Source: Anaerolineae bacterium (lineage in GTDB: Bacteria > Chloroflexota > Anaerolineae > 4572-78 > J111). From it: a DNA stretch of 50,489 bases. The notes under the pieces are model-generated. The model did no database searches and had not been told where the DNA came from. It worked only from the letters and a program-made list of their open reading frames with translations. The translations under genes were made by a program, and so were the position numbers. The stretch lies in the NCBI GenBank assembly GCA_016926805.1, contig JAFGNV010000169.1, positions 1-50,489 of the forward strand, written 5' to 3'. Of this stretch, positions 1 to 8,384 are shown piece after piece (within the stretch, counting starts at the first letter, position 1; the number at the start of each line of letters is the position of its first letter).

Positions 1-54
1 CCTTTTTTTGGTGAAAATTGAGTATACCTCGAGTGGTAGCCGTTTCTTAAATCT
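1..54. other. short flank, no gene seen
   Basis: AT-rich window edge downstream of the rimI-like stop codon. The run of seven T near position 3 could belong to a terminator whose stem lies outside the window. Nothing else is supported. Confidence 0.3.
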
Positions 55-636
55 TTACCCTTTCATTAAAAGTGTACGGTAGAGAAAACGTAGGTTAAGC
101 GCGGCCTTGCGTTGGCCCAGCATTGTCTGATAGTCGGGCGAAATCAACGGGGGTGTGGTAAAAATAAGGGCATCTTCGCCGGTATCGTGGTAATAATGCG
201 GACGTCGCCCGACTTCTTGAAAGGCATATTTTTGGTACAACAAGATGGCCGCCTGGTTAGAAGGACGCACTTCGAGCGTGACGACCGTGGCCCCCAGAGT
301 TTGGGCTTTTTCTAACAAGGCCATCAACAACCACTCGCCCAATCCCAACCGACGCCAGGCAGGGTGAATGGCCAGAGTGCTGAGATGGGCTTCGCCAGCC
401 ATCAACCAGAAGCCGCCCGTTCCGACGAGAGTAAGGGGTTGGTCAGTTGGTTGTTTAGCCGGGGGTAAGGAGGTGCGCAGGACAAAGTAATGAGCTAAAT
501 AGTTTTGTTGAAGCTCGTAATAATAATCTCTGGGTGACCAGTGCCGGCTAAAGGAGATCTGTTCAAGGTTAACAACTTGAGGAATGTCGCCCGATTTCAT
601 CGGCTCAAGGTGAAAGGGCAAGATTTTATGGCTCAT
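55..636 (-). CDS. rimI: RimI-type GNAT N-acetyltransferase
   Basis: Predicted acetyl-CoA-dependent N-terminal acetyltransferase; the family acetylates ribosomal protein S18 and other proteins. The 193-residue product shows the GNAT acetyl-CoA loop RRLGLG, the preceding beta strand (LSTLAIHP), and the later VRPSN and LYQKYAFQEVG motifs typical of RimI. The frame extends further upstream, but only into tsaB. The ATG at 634-636, ten bases after the tsaB stop, gives a normal N-terminus (MSHKILPF). It is the last gene of a tsaE-tsaB-rimI cluster, a very common bacterial arrangement. The C-terminus is about 30 residues longer than in many RimI proteins. Another GNAT specificity is possible, but the operon favours RimI. 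Confidence 0.85.
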   Translation of the reverse strand: MSHKILPFHLEPMKSGDIPQVVNLEQISFSRHWSPRDYYYELQQNYLAHYFVLRTSLPPAKQPTDQPLTLVGTGGFWLMAGEAHLSTLAIHPAWRRLGLGEWLLMALLEKAQTLGATVVTLEVRPSNQAAILLYQKYAFQEVGRRPHYYHDTGEDALIFTTPPLISPDYQTMLGQRKAALNLRFLYRTLLMKG

Positions 637-646
637 GGCCGGTAAC

Positions 647-1303
647 TCACGGTGACGACAAATAGATCGGGGCCAGGGTATCGGGATCGTCTCTAACACC
701 GGCCTCCAGGCGGACGGCAGCAATTTCGGCCAGGTAGCTGGCTCGCCGCACCCGGGCCGCGGGCGAAACCACTCTGGCTTTGTGCTGAGAGTTGCGGCGT
801 AAAATCTGGGTTGCTTCCTGGTCAATCTCGCCGACACACAGAGCCGGGGTGTCGATCTTCCGGGCCAGGTCGGCAAAACTGGTCAAGCCCGGTTCATCGA
901 GGACCTGCCAATCACCATCAACCCGGCCAAAACAGGCGGCCAGAATCCGGCCTCGTCCGGCCTGGGCAATAGCCCACACCGGCAGGCTGCTGGATCGAAA
1001 CGGATAAGCCACGATTTCGAGGGTTGGCACGCCCACCACCGGCAACTTATGGGGCAGGGCCATGCCCTTGGCTGCGGCCAGGCCAATTCGCAAGCCGGTA
1101 AAAGACCCTGGCCCCAACGAGACCGCCAACGCGGTCAAATCCTGCACTTTCAGGTTGGCCAATTTTAACATCCGTTCAATTCGCGGCATCAGTTCAACGG
1201 TGTGATTGCGGCCCGAAAACCAGGTTTCTTCGGCAAAAACAGTATCTGGCTGGTAGAGGGCCAAACCGGCATATTGGGTAGCAGTATCTATGGCAAGAAT
1301 CAT
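647..1303 (-). CDS. tsaB: tRNA t6A synthesis protein TsaB
   Basis: TsaB is the ASKHA-fold partner of TsaD in the complex that transfers threonylcarbamoyl to A37 of ANN-decoding tRNAs in the cytoplasm. The N-terminus MILAIDTATQYAGLALY and the LGPGSFTGLRIGLAAAKGMA segment match the family signature closely. The length (218 aa) is normal. A GTG three codons upstream (1312) is also possible; ATG 1303 is preferred because family members begin at MILAIDT. It lies 47 bases after tsaE and 10 before rimI, so the three genes are probably co-transcribed. The partner tsaD is not in the window. Confidence 0.92.
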   Translation of the reverse strand: MILAIDTATQYAGLALYQPDTVFAEETWFSGRNHTVELMPRIERMLKLANLKVQDLTALAVSLGPGSFTGLRIGLAAAKGMALPHKLPVVGVPTLEIVAYPFRSSSLPVWAIAQAGRGRILAACFGRVDGDWQVLDEPGLTSFADLARKIDTPALCVGEIDQEATQILRRNSQHKARVVSPAARVRRASYLAEIAAVRLEAGVRDDPDTLAPIYLSSP

Positions 1304-1349
1304 TTCAAACACAGTTCTTTTGGGCTATTGGATTCCGGGTTCCTCAAAG

Positions 1350-1856
1350 TTATGATGGGTGTTGTTGGGCAAATGCCGCTGCTTTAAACTCGGCCAATAA
1401 CGAAATAGAACGCTGGCTGTGAGAGCGCAAAACAATACGTCGTTTAGTTTGTTCCAGGTGATAAAGGGCCACGGTCAGGTAATCGTCGGGCAGAAACGCC
1501 TCGGCCCGGTCGGCCCATTCAATCAGGGCAACGCCGGAGCCATAGAGATAATCTTCCAGACCAAATGTCAGCACTTCGGCAGAAGTGGCAATTCGATACA
1601 GGTCAATATGAAAAACAGGTAACCGCCCTTGATACTCATTGACCAGGGTGAATGTTGGTGAGTTCACCGGCTCGCTCACGTCCAAACCCTGGCATACGCC
1701 CTGCACCCAACGGGTCTTGCCGCTGCCCAACTCGCCCATCAGGGCCAGCACATCGCCGGGTTGTAAAAATTTTGCCAGACGAGCACCCAGACGGCGAGTT
1801 TGGGTTTCACTATGGCTGATAAAGTCGAGGGTGTCTTGTCCAAAGATGGGCGACAT
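1350..1856 (-). CDS. tsaE: tRNA t6A synthesis ATPase TsaE
   Basis: P-loop ATPase that drives turnover of the TsaBD complex in t6A tRNA modification. The 168-residue product has a Walker A motif GELGSGKT at residues 41-48, the family motif NSPTFTLVNEY near 65-75, HIDLYR at 83-88 and LIEWADR at 111-117. The start is supported by an AAAGGA element about 8 bases upstream. It is the first gene of the tsaE-tsaB-rimI cluster and has a clear promoter of its own in the divergent spacer to the phosphoesterase gene. Confidence 0.93.
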   Translation of the reverse strand: MSPIFGQDTLDFISHSETQTRRLGARLAKFLQPGDVLALMGELGSGKTRWVQGVCQGLDVSEPVNSPTFTLVNEYQGRLPVFHIDLYRIATSAEVLTFGLEDYLYGSGVALIEWADRAEAFLPDDYLTVALYHLEQTKRRIVLRSHSQRSISLLAEFKAAAFAQQHPS

Positions 1857-1876
1857 GGTTGCGTCCTTTGTTGGGC

Positions 1877-1905
1877 ATTATACCCTCATTGTTAGAGAGG
1901 GACAA
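1877..1905 (-). promoter_or_regulatory. sigma70-type promoter for tsaE operon
   Basis: On the minus strand, TTGTCC (1900-1905) and TATAAT (1877-1882) are separated by exactly 17 bases. Transcription would start about 15 bases upstream of the tsaE start codon. Confidence 0.6.
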
Positions 1906-1910
1906 AGCCT

Positions 1911-1940
1911 TTGGCAGAATTGGGTGAAGTATGGTATTAT
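1911..1940 (+). promoter_or_regulatory. promoter for the phosphoesterase gene
   Basis: TTGGCA (1911-1916) and TATTAT (1935-1940) with an 18-base spacer, 33 bases before the ATG at 1974. It lies back-to-back with the tsaE promoter. Confidence 0.5.
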
Positions 1941-1973
1941 TTAACCAAAGCATATCAATAAAAGAGGTTTTGG

Positions 1974-2714
1974 ATGCGCTATCTCCTCATTTCCGACATT
2001 CACGCGAACTTGGCTGCTTTTGAAACAGTTTTAAAGGACGCGGAGGGGTCATACGACAAAGTCTGGTGTCTGGGTGATATGGTCGGTTATGGGCCCGACC
2101 CGAATGAGTGCGTCGAACTATTGCTGACCCTGGACCATCTTTGTATTGCTGGCAACCACGATTGGGCCGTTTTAGGCAAACTTGATGTGGATGATTTTAA
2201 CCCTGATGCCCGTTTTGCCACTCTGTGGACCAGAGACCAGTTGACCGATAATGTACGTGACTATCTCAATAATCTGCCCGTAGCCTCGATTGAGGAGAAT
2301 CTATATACCTTGGTTCACGGCAGTCCCCGCCACCCGATTTGGGAGTATATTCTCTATCCCACCGTGGCCCAACCAAACTTTAAACAATTTAACACCCCGT
2401 ACTGTTTTGTTGGACACACCCACAGCCCCATTATTTTTAAAGAGGCCGAAGACCCTGGTGACATGTGCGAGGCCGTGGTGCCCGAATACAATAACGGTAT
2501 TCTGCAATTGGGTAAGCGACGTTTGATCATTAATCCTGGCAGTGTGGGCCAGCCCCGCGATGGCGATGCCAGAGCCGCCTACGGCATTCTGGATGTTGAG
2601 GCCAACACCTTTGAACACCGCCGCATCAGCTACCCGGTGAGCGTTACCCAGGAAAAACTAAAAGGCTACGATTTTCCCGAACGTCTTTGGAAGCGATTAG
2701 CCTTTGGCTGGTAG
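1974..2714 (+). CDS. YfcE/MJ0936-like metallophosphoesterase
   Basis: Calcineurin-like phosphoesterase of 246 residues. The dinuclear-metal motifs are all present: SDIHAN (7-12), GDMVGYGPDP (34-43), GNHDW (60-64), VHGSPR (114-119) and GHTH (147-150), followed by NPGSVGQPRDGD. Single-domain bacterial members act on phosphodiesters or phosphomonoesters; the physiological substrate cannot be read from sequence. A possible hairpin terminator follows at 2721-2757, before the DUF4349 gene on the same strand. Confidence 0.85.
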   Translation: MRYLLISDIHANLAAFETVLKDAEGSYDKVWCLGDMVGYGPDPNECVELLLTLDHLCIAGNHDWAVLGKLDVDDFNPDARFATLWTRDQLTDNVRDYLNNLPVASIEENLYTLVHGSPRHPIWEYILYPTVAQPNFKQFNTPYCFVGHTHSPIIFKEAEDPGDMCEAVVPEYNNGILQLGKRRLIINPGSVGQPRDGDARAAYGILDVEANTFEHRRISYPVSVTQEKLKGYDFPERLWKRLAFGW

Positions 2715-2720
2715 AAATGG

Positions 2721-2757
2721 CAAACTTTCACCCTAGAGTAGGGGGAAGTTTGTTGTT
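2721..2757 (+). terminator. hairpin terminator or attenuator
   Basis: Imperfect stem CAAACTTTCACCCT (2721-2734) with AGGGGGAAGTTTG (2740-2752), followed by a T-rich stretch. It lies between the phosphoesterase stop and the ribosome-binding site of the next gene, so it may end the upstream transcript or reduce read-through. Confidence 0.45.
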
Positions 2758-2768
2758 TGGAGGAAAAC

Positions 2769-3785
2769 ATGAAGATTTTAACCAACTTTTTTTGCCCTTG
2801 TCTGCGCTGGTCAAGACGCTTGTTGATTTTGGTCATTCTCCCCGGCTTAACCGTTGCGTGTGGGGCAATGAGAGCGTCTACGCCGGTATACGACTCTGTG
2901 GCCAATGCGCCAGCAATGGCCCCGCCACCGCAAGCCCAAGAAGTTGTGGTCAGTGAGGTAGAAGTGGAGTATGCCGCCGATTCAGGCGGCGCAGGTTATG
3001 ATGGTAGTGCGGCCATTAATGCTGCTCTGGCCAATGCCACCGCCCAGGCCCAAACCCAAACGCGGGTAATTATTTACACTGGCGATATGGCCCTGGTAGT
3101 CAAAGATACGCGGGAGGCCATTGCCGCCATCACCCAACTGGTCGAGGAAAAAGGTGGTTACGTTTCCGGCTCAAACATTTACCAATCCGGCGATGTACCG
3201 CGCGGTAGCATTACCATTCGGTTTCCGGCGGAGCTTTACCAGGAAATGCTGGTCGATTTACGCGGCCTGGCCATTCGGGTGGAACGGGAGAGCTCCAATA
3301 CCCAAGATGTCACCGAAGAGTATACCGATTTGCAGGCTCGCAAGACCAATTTGGAATACACCGAAAAGGCCTTGCAGGAATTACTCGACGAGCGCAAGCG
3401 CACCGGCAGCACCAATGATATTTTGGAAGTGTACCGCGAATTGACCAATATCCGCGGCCAAATCGAGCAAATCGAAGGGCGATTGCGTTATCTGACCAAT
3501 CAGGCGGCGCTATCTACCATCAGTATCGAACTCATCCCTGACGTGTTGTACCAACCCGTCAGTGTGGCCGGGTGGGAACCACAGGGTGTGGCCAAAGAGG
3601 CCCTGCAAACTCTGGTTGTTGCTCTGCAAGGGCTGGTCAATTTGACAATCTGGCTGGTTATCCTGATATTGCCTCTGCTCATTATTGTTTTAATCCCGGT
3701 GGTTGTGGTAGTGATGATTATCCGCTGGTGGTGGAAACGACGTAAAGCAAAAAAACAATCGCCGGTGAAGAAAGAAGACGAATAA
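2769..3785 (+). CDS. DUF4349 lipoprotein (paralog 1)
   Basis: Predicted exported lipoprotein of 338 residues. The start is ATG 2769, because GGAGG lies just upstream at 2759-2763. The N-terminus has Arg residues, a hydrophobic stretch and a lipobox-like TVAC near residue 31. The middle carries the DUF4349 core (YTGDMALVVKDTREAI, EYTDLQARKTNLEYTEKALQ, IRGQIEQIEGRLRYL) with a coiled-coil section. A hydrophobic C-terminal helix and a basic tail (KRRKAKKQ) indicate a second membrane anchor. A second DUF4349 gene sits at 20766-21812. Function is unknown; an envelope-associated role is inferred from topology only. Confidence 0.85.
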   Translation: MKILTNFFCPCLRWSRRLLILVILPGLTVACGAMRASTPVYDSVANAPAMAPPPQAQEVVVSEVEVEYAADSGGAGYDGSAAINAALANATAQAQTQTRVIIYTGDMALVVKDTREAIAAITQLVEEKGGYVSGSNIYQSGDVPRGSITIRFPAELYQEMLVDLRGLAIRVERESSNTQDVTEEYTDLQARKTNLEYTEKALQELLDERKRTGSTNDILEVYRELTNIRGQIEQIEGRLRYLTNQAALSTISIELIPDVLYQPVSVAGWEPQGVAKEALQTLVVALQGLVNLTIWLVILILPLLIIVLIPVVVVVMIIRWWWKRRKAKKQSPVKKEDE

Positions 3786-3819
3786 CTCAGGTTAATACCG
3801 GATTGCCTCAAAGATCAAA

Positions 3820-3850
3820 AAGGGGATGTTCAATCAACGAACATCCCCTT
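3820..3850 (+). terminator. perfect 12-bp stem-loop between convergent genes
   Basis: AAGGGGATGTTC (3820-3831) pairs perfectly with GAACATCCCCTT (3839-3850) around a 7-base loop. It sits 35 bases after the DUF4349 stop, between two genes that converge, and probably acts as a terminator despite a weak T tract. Confidence 0.55.
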
Positions 3851-3856
3851 GTGTTT

Positions 3857-3885
3857 GGGAGTCCGAAAATTTCGGACAGACCCCT
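3857..3885. repeat. palindromic intergenic repeat, copy A
   Basis: GTCCGAAAATTTCGGAC is a near-perfect palindrome extended by AGACCCC. Sixteen bases (GTCTGTCCGAAATTTT, on the reverse complement) recur exactly at 6492-6507 (copy B). Confidence 0.6.
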
Positions 3886-3924
3886 TGTGTCTGGTGATGG
3901 TGATCTTGCCAAGCAGGGTTTGCC

Positions 3925-5685
3925 CTAACCGGTTTCTTTATTCTGCTGGCCCAATCGAATAATTCCCCGCTCGCTGGCTTTTTCAAGTAAGTATTGATAC
4001 TCGGCAAACACCTTCAACAAGTCGCGGGTGGTAGCATCTCGCCTTTCTTCACGCTCACGCTGCTGAACCCGAACCATGCGATTGAAAATCTCTTGCTGGA
4101 CGGCACTGGGCTTGAAAACCTGGCGAAAGGTGAACGTGCCCATGGTTCCGGCTGTTTCAATGACAACGCTGCCCATATTTAGCACAGCGCTGAGGAGGTT
4201 GGGAATCTCGTAGGTAATGTTCTGGATGTCATCAAGATTACCTTCACTGCGCACCTCGCCACTCACCCCAAAAGGGCTGCTGGTAACGTCGATGATACGG
4301 TTCTGGGTAACCTGGTAAATGTCTCTACGCCAGCCATCGTAACACCACAGATACCAGAAGATACTGGCCACTGTAATGCCAATGAATAAAAACCACACGA
4401 AGGCACTTGTCGAAGGTTGGACAAAGGGAAAGAGGCCGAAACCCGCGGCCAATAAAAGGTAAAAGGAACCCCATAGGGCTAACACAGGCAACCCCACCGC
4501 GCCCAACAACACCCAGTAATGTTTACGCCAGGTAATCGTCGTTCCGTCAGGCTCAATATCTTGCACCCGAGGCCAGAAATAACGGATGAAATTTGGCAGG
4601 CGATGTGGTTGGCGCCGGGTGGTCATACCTCCTTCTTCTTCGGCAATGGCCAGGATCGTTTCTTCCAGGGTATCCTGCCAATCCAATTCTTTGGCCAATA
4701 GTTGCCGGACAGCCGCCACATTGGCCGCCTGGACTCGTTCCATAGCCCGTTCTTTCTCCCGAAAAATCTGGTCTTTCATTTGTTGGGCTTTGGTGATGCC
4801 CTTAATCCTGATGTCACCCGCTCCGGCTGTTTTGACGCGTAAATGGTAATAATCAAAGCGGTCCAGAAAGCCAGGATAAGCCAGCCAGACATCCTGGATG
4901 CGGGTTAAGGGCGATTCATCTCGCTGTTCACCAAAGAGTAATTTTCGCTCAATATGAATAAACCGTTTGGTGGTGAGAATAAAATCGTCGTTGCGCCAGT
5001 CTATGTAATGGTAAATGATAAGAAATATAGCCAGGATGACAAAGGGAAAAACGGCCAGAACTTCTAATATTTGATTACTTGGCGTATCGGCAAAAATGTT
5101 TATACCCAGCACATTAAAGATGATCAACAGCAAAATAGGGAAAATCAACAGGGTGAGGGGAAAAGAGAGTTTGGCCATTAAGACCAAAATATGCCGTTTG
5201 GTCGACATAACCACAACCTCATCCCACTGCCGTCCTGGAAACTCAGTGGTAGATCGCTGTTCGAATTCGCGTTCCAGGTCTTGAAAGTAAGTGATGATTC
5301 TGGGGTAACGATGAATCAGCCAATCCCAATCACTCCGGTCAAAAATGGCGACGCGGGTATCGATGATCGCCTCGACGGTGGCTGCCCGGGGCAGGTTATT
5401 GAGCAAGGCCCGCACCCCAACAATATGCCCCCGATCATGATAATTCAAAAGGTGGGGAGGGGTGTAATTCATGTCCAGAACGCGGAGCTGCCCCTCTAAA
5501 ACTACATAAAAGTCATTCCCCGGCTCGCCTTGTCTGATAAGGAGAGAGCCTTGCTCGCAAAAACGAAATTCGGCGGCATCGGCAAATTGGACAATTTCCT
5601 CCACGGTCAAATCCGTAAATGCTTCGTGTTCCCGTAGAAGGGGGATTAACATTTGTAGATATGCGGTACGGTCTAAATCTGGCAT
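3925..5685 (-). CDS. cyclic-nucleotide-binding / bacterial PH-domain membrane protein
   Basis: A 586-residue protein. Residues about 10-130 form a CNMP-binding (cupin-like) domain, with EQGSLLIRQGEPGNDFYVVLEGQLRVL and the later GVRALLNNLPRAATVEA. Then come two units, each a pair of transmembrane helices followed by a bacterial PH-like (bPH2) domain. The first unit reads WRNDDFILTTKRFIHIERKLL and TRIQDVWLAYPG; the second reads YQVTQNRIIDVTSSPFG and GNLDDIQNITYEIP. A basic, helical stretch links the PH domains. The architecture suggests a membrane protein whose state responds to a small ligand, but the ligand is unknown. The C-terminal coiled segment ends about 135 bases from the convergent DUF4349 gene. 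Confidence 0.8.
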   Translation of the reverse strand: MPDLDRTAYLQMLIPLLREHEAFTDLTVEEIVQFADAAEFRFCEQGSLLIRQGEPGNDFYVVLEGQLRVLDMNYTPPHLLNYHDRGHIVGVRALLNNLPRAATVEAIIDTRVAIFDRSDWDWLIHRYPRIITYFQDLEREFEQRSTTEFPGRQWDEVVVMSTKRHILVLMAKLSFPLTLLIFPILLLIIFNVLGINIFADTPSNQILEVLAVFPFVILAIFLIIYHYIDWRNDDFILTTKRFIHIERKLLFGEQRDESPLTRIQDVWLAYPGFLDRFDYYHLRVKTAGAGDIRIKGITKAQQMKDQIFREKERAMERVQAANVAAVRQLLAKELDWQDTLEETILAIAEEEGGMTTRRQPHRLPNFIRYFWPRVQDIEPDGTTITWRKHYWVLLGAVGLPVLALWGSFYLLLAAGFGLFPFVQPSTSAFVWFLFIGITVASIFWYLWCYDGWRRDIYQVTQNRIIDVTSSPFGVSGEVRSEGNLDDIQNITYEIPNLLSAVLNMGSVVIETAGTMGTFTFRQVFKPSAVQQEIFNRMVRVQQREREERRDATTRDLLKVFAEYQYLLEKASERGIIRLGQQNKETG

Positions 5686-6037
5686 GGCTCAACCTATATA
5701 ATAATTAACAAAACCAAAAATTTGGCTGCTGATATTTTACCACACAATCTTAAAAATGGGAACAGGTGAGCTATTGACATAAAAATTATCCGCTACGCAG
5801 TAAAAACTGGCAAACGGCGACGATGAACGCCGATAGGCACAGTCAGTTACAAACCACAGGCAATCGGCGCGTAGCATTTCAGATTGGCCTTCATCCCCGG
5901 TGGGCATGGTTTATTTTCTCCGGCCAAACAGGCAGGAACTGGCATTTGGGTGGTCATCAAAAATTCAATGGCGGGGAACGTTGGCGGGCTGCTGCCAGAA
6001 AAGACCTACACGTTTGAGGTAAAGAGGTTCCTCAAGG
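5686..6037. other. 352-bp spacer without a recognisable gene
   Basis: AT-rich sequence next to the start of the cNMP/PH gene should carry its promoter, but I see no convincing -35/-10 pair. The rest has short open frames without ribosome-binding sites or recognisable motifs. A lone TTGACA at about 5774 on the plus strand has no matching -10. Confidence 0.4.
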
Positions 6038-6439
6038 TTATCCTGGTCGTTCGTACAACTCAATCAACACCCCGTGCGCCGACTTGGGATGCATAAACAC
6101 GTACTTGTCGCCGCGTTGGTTAACCCGGGATTCGCCCAAAATTTGCAGGCCGCGCGCCTGCATGGCCTGAATGGCCACGTCAACACTGTCTACTTCGAGG
6201 CAAACGTGATGGATACCCTCGCCGCGTTTGGCTAAGAACTTGGCCACCCCGGAGTCGGGCGTGGTTGGTTGGATGAGTTCGATTTCACTGTTGGCGGTGG
6301 GCAAAAACGCCACCCGTACCTGCTCGGCCGGCTCCTCGGTAATGTGGTCCAACGGCAGACCAAGCGCATCTCGATAAACGGCCAGCGCCTTTTCAATATC
6401 TTCGACAACAATAGCAATATGGTTGATAGTGATGGTCAC
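6038..6439 (-). CDS. mce: methylmalonyl-CoA epimerase
   Basis: Small glyoxalase/VOC-fold protein of 133 residues that interconverts (S)- and (R)-methylmalonyl-CoA, feeding the B12-dependent mutase. Metal-ligand regions are visible: INHIAIVVED (His near residue 7), GEGIHHVCLEVDS (His near 92-93) and a C-terminal LIELYE (Glu). The length is typical. It lies 124 bases downstream of the mutase large subunit on the same strand, which supports this assignment over other VOC-family functions. A palindromic repeat (copy B) lies in the spacer. Confidence 0.92.
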   Translation of the reverse strand: MTITINHIAIVVEDIEKALAVYRDALGLPLDHITEEPAEQVRVAFLPTANSEIELIQPTTPDSGVAKFLAKRGEGIHHVCLEVDSVDVAIQAMQARGLQILGESRVNQRGDKYVFMHPKSAHGVLIELYERPG

Positions 6440-6486
6440 AGTAGCATCCTTTCTGCTGGTATAACTTGGATTCGCCTAAAGTAGCA

Positions 6487-6519
6487 GGGGAGTCTGTCCG
6501 AAATTTTAGAACAGAGGGG
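6487..6519. repeat. palindromic intergenic repeat, copy B
   Basis: Between mutase and epimerase genes. It shares 16 identical bases (GTCTGTCCGAAATTTT) with the reverse complement of copy A at 3857-3885; the right arm has diverged (AGAACAGAGGGG). Confidence 0.55.
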
Positions 6520-6563
6520 GGCACGAATCTATGCTATGCACAGACGGTATCCCCCGGTTTTTG

Positions 6564-8219
6564 TCATACAATCACCGGTGGCCGATACTCGCCCCAAACC
6601 CGGCGCAGGGTATGGCAGATTTCGCCGGTGGTGGCATAAACCTCAACCGCGGCCAGAATGTGGGGCATCAGATTCTCGGTGCCGTGGGCCGCACGTTCCA
6701 GAACCGACAACGCTTGTTCCACCGCCCCCTGATTGCGCCGCCGACGCAACGCGGCCAATTGCGCTCGCTGTTGTTGGGCCACGCACTCGTCCACGCGCAG
6801 AATGTCGGGCCGGGTTTCCTCTTCTGCCGCAAATTGGTTTACGCCAACCACAATGCGCTCACCGCGTTCGATTTCGCGTTGGTAACGATAGGCCGCCTCT
6901 TGAATTTCTCGTTGAATGTAGCCCTGCTCGATGGCAGCCAACGCGCCGCCCAACTCGTCGATTTTTTCAATGTAGGCCCTGGCTTTGGTTTCTAACTGGT
7001 CGGTCAGACTTTCCAAAAAATAACTTCCCGCCAACGGGTCTACGGTGTCGGCCGCGCCGCTTTCGTGGGCAATGAGTTGCTGGGTGCGCAAAGCCACCTG
7101 CACCGCCTCTTCGGTGGGCAGGGCCAGCGCCTCGTCCATCGAGTTGGTATGCAGCGATTGCGTGCCGCCCAACACCGCCGCCAGCGCCTGAATGGTAACG
7201 CGCACAATATTGTTCAGTGGCTGCTGGGCGGTAAGAGTACTGCCGCCGGTTTGGGTATGAAAGCGCAGCATCCACGATTTTTTGTCTTTGGCTCCAAATC
7301 GTTCCCGCATAATGGCGGCCCACAATCGCCGGGCGGCTCTGAATTTGGCCACTTCTTCCAACAGATTGTTGTGGGCGTTAAAGAAAAAGGAGAGATTCGC
7401 GCCAAATTCATCCACGTTCAGCCCGGCCTGCAAAGCCGCCTGCACATAGGCAATGCCGTTGGCCAGGGTAAAGGCAATTTCCTGGGCCGCGCTGCTGCCC
7501 GCCTCGCGGATGTGGTAGCCACTGATGGAGATGGTATTCCAGCGCGGCAGGTGATCTTTACCATAAGCCATAATATCGGTGATCAGCCGCATGGATGGCG
7601 TGGGGGCATAAATATACGTACCACGGGCGACATACTCTTTGAGGATGTCGTTTTGCACCGTGCCGCGCAGTTGGGCCGGGGCCACCCCCTGCTTTTTAGC
7701 CACGGCTACATACATCGCCAGCAACACCGCGGCCGGAGCGTTAATGGTCATGCTGGTAGATACCTTATCCAGCGGAATGCCATCAAACAGCGTTTCCATA
7801 TCTTCCAGCGACGAAATGGAAACGCCAACCTTGCCAACTTCGCCCTCGGCAATAGGATCATCCGCATCGTAACCAATTTGGGTGGGCAAATCAAACGCCA
7901 CACTCAGGCCGGTTTGCCCCTGCGCCAGCAGGTATTTGAACCGCCGGTTGGTTTCCTCGGCGCTGCCAAACCCGGCGTATTGGCGCATTGTCCACAACCG
8001 GCCCCGGTACATGGTTGGCTGCACGCCACGGGTGAAAGGGTATTCGCCGGGGAAGCCCAACGCGGCCACGTAATCGCCCTCAGTGGGCAGGTACACCCGC
8101 TCGATCTCGATATCGGAGTGGGTTTTAAATTGCTCTCTGCGTTCAGGGAAGCGATTTAAAACCGGTTGCAAGGTTTGTTCTTCCCAGTTCTTTTTGGCCG
8201 TGGTCAGATCATCTTTCAT
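6564..8219 (-). CDS. mcmA1: methylmalonyl-CoA mutase, large (substrate-binding) subunit
   Basis: B12-dependent isomerisation of (R)-methylmalonyl-CoA to succinyl-CoA. The 551-residue product covers the substrate-binding TIM barrel only: [25 protein letters not shown]-type [38 protein letters not shown] and [17 protein letters not shown]. The C-terminal cobalamin-binding domain is absent, as in two-subunit mutases, and the small subunit is not in the window. In-frame ATGs exist at 8252 and 8318. A TTGGTG-N17-TATAAT promoter overlaps the 8252 codon, so the start is set at 8219, which also matches the usual N-terminus. The epimerase gene follows. Confidence 0.93.
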   Translation of the reverse strand: MKDDLTTAKKNWEEQTLQPVLNRFPERREQFKTHSDIEIERVYLPTEGDYVAALGFPGEYPFTRGVQPTMYRGRLWTMRQYAGFGSAEETNRRFKYLLAQGQTGLSVAFDLPTQIGYDADDPIAEGEVGKVGVSISSLEDMETLFDGIPLDKVSTSMTINAPAAVLLAMYVAVAKKQGVAPAQLRGTVQNDILKEYVARGTYIYAPTPSMRLITDIMAYGKDHLPRWNTISISGYHIREAGSSAAQEIAFTLANGIAYVQAALQAGLNVDEFGANLSFFFNAHNNLLEEVAKFRAARRLWAAIMRERFGAKDKKSWMLRFHTQTGGSTLTAQQPLNNIVRVTIQALAAVLGGTQSLHTNSMDEALALPTEEAVQVALRTQQLIAHESGAADTVDPLAGSYFLESLTDQLETKARAYIEKIDELGGALAAIEQGYIQREIQEAAYRYQREIERGERIVVGVNQFAAEEETRPDILRVDECVAQQQRAQLAALRRRRNQGAVEQALSVLERAAHGTENLMPHILAAVEVYATTGEICHTLRRVWGEYRPPVIV

Positions 8220-8250
8220 TATAGGAAAGTCCTTTTCGACAGATTTATCC

Positions 8251-8279
8251 ATTATAATCGCTTGCCCAATTTCCACCAA
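8251..8279 (-). promoter_or_regulatory. promoter for the mutase gene
   Basis: Minus-strand TTGGTG (8274-8279) and TATAAT (8251-8256) with a 17-base spacer. The transcript would begin near 8244, which rules out the upstream in-frame ATG codons. Confidence 0.6.
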
Positions 8280-8384
8280 ATATAAAATTTTGGGAGAATA
8301 GGTTCGGGGATTAGCCAAAGTTGGTGTAAAATAGGTTGACTACGACAACAGAAAGACCAGGCAACCCGGAGGAAACAGGCCATT

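Noticed and set aside
7065-8159. Long open frame antisense to the mutase gene
   Set aside because: It mirrors the codon structure of a certain gene on the other strand and has no recognisable domain or ribosome-binding site. The same applies to the antisense frames over glyA (28281-29186) and the GT-C gene (10592-11455).
8252-8318. Longer N-terminus for the mutase
   Set aside because: The promoter -10 element overlaps the upstream ATG at 8252, and the extra residues do not match the family.
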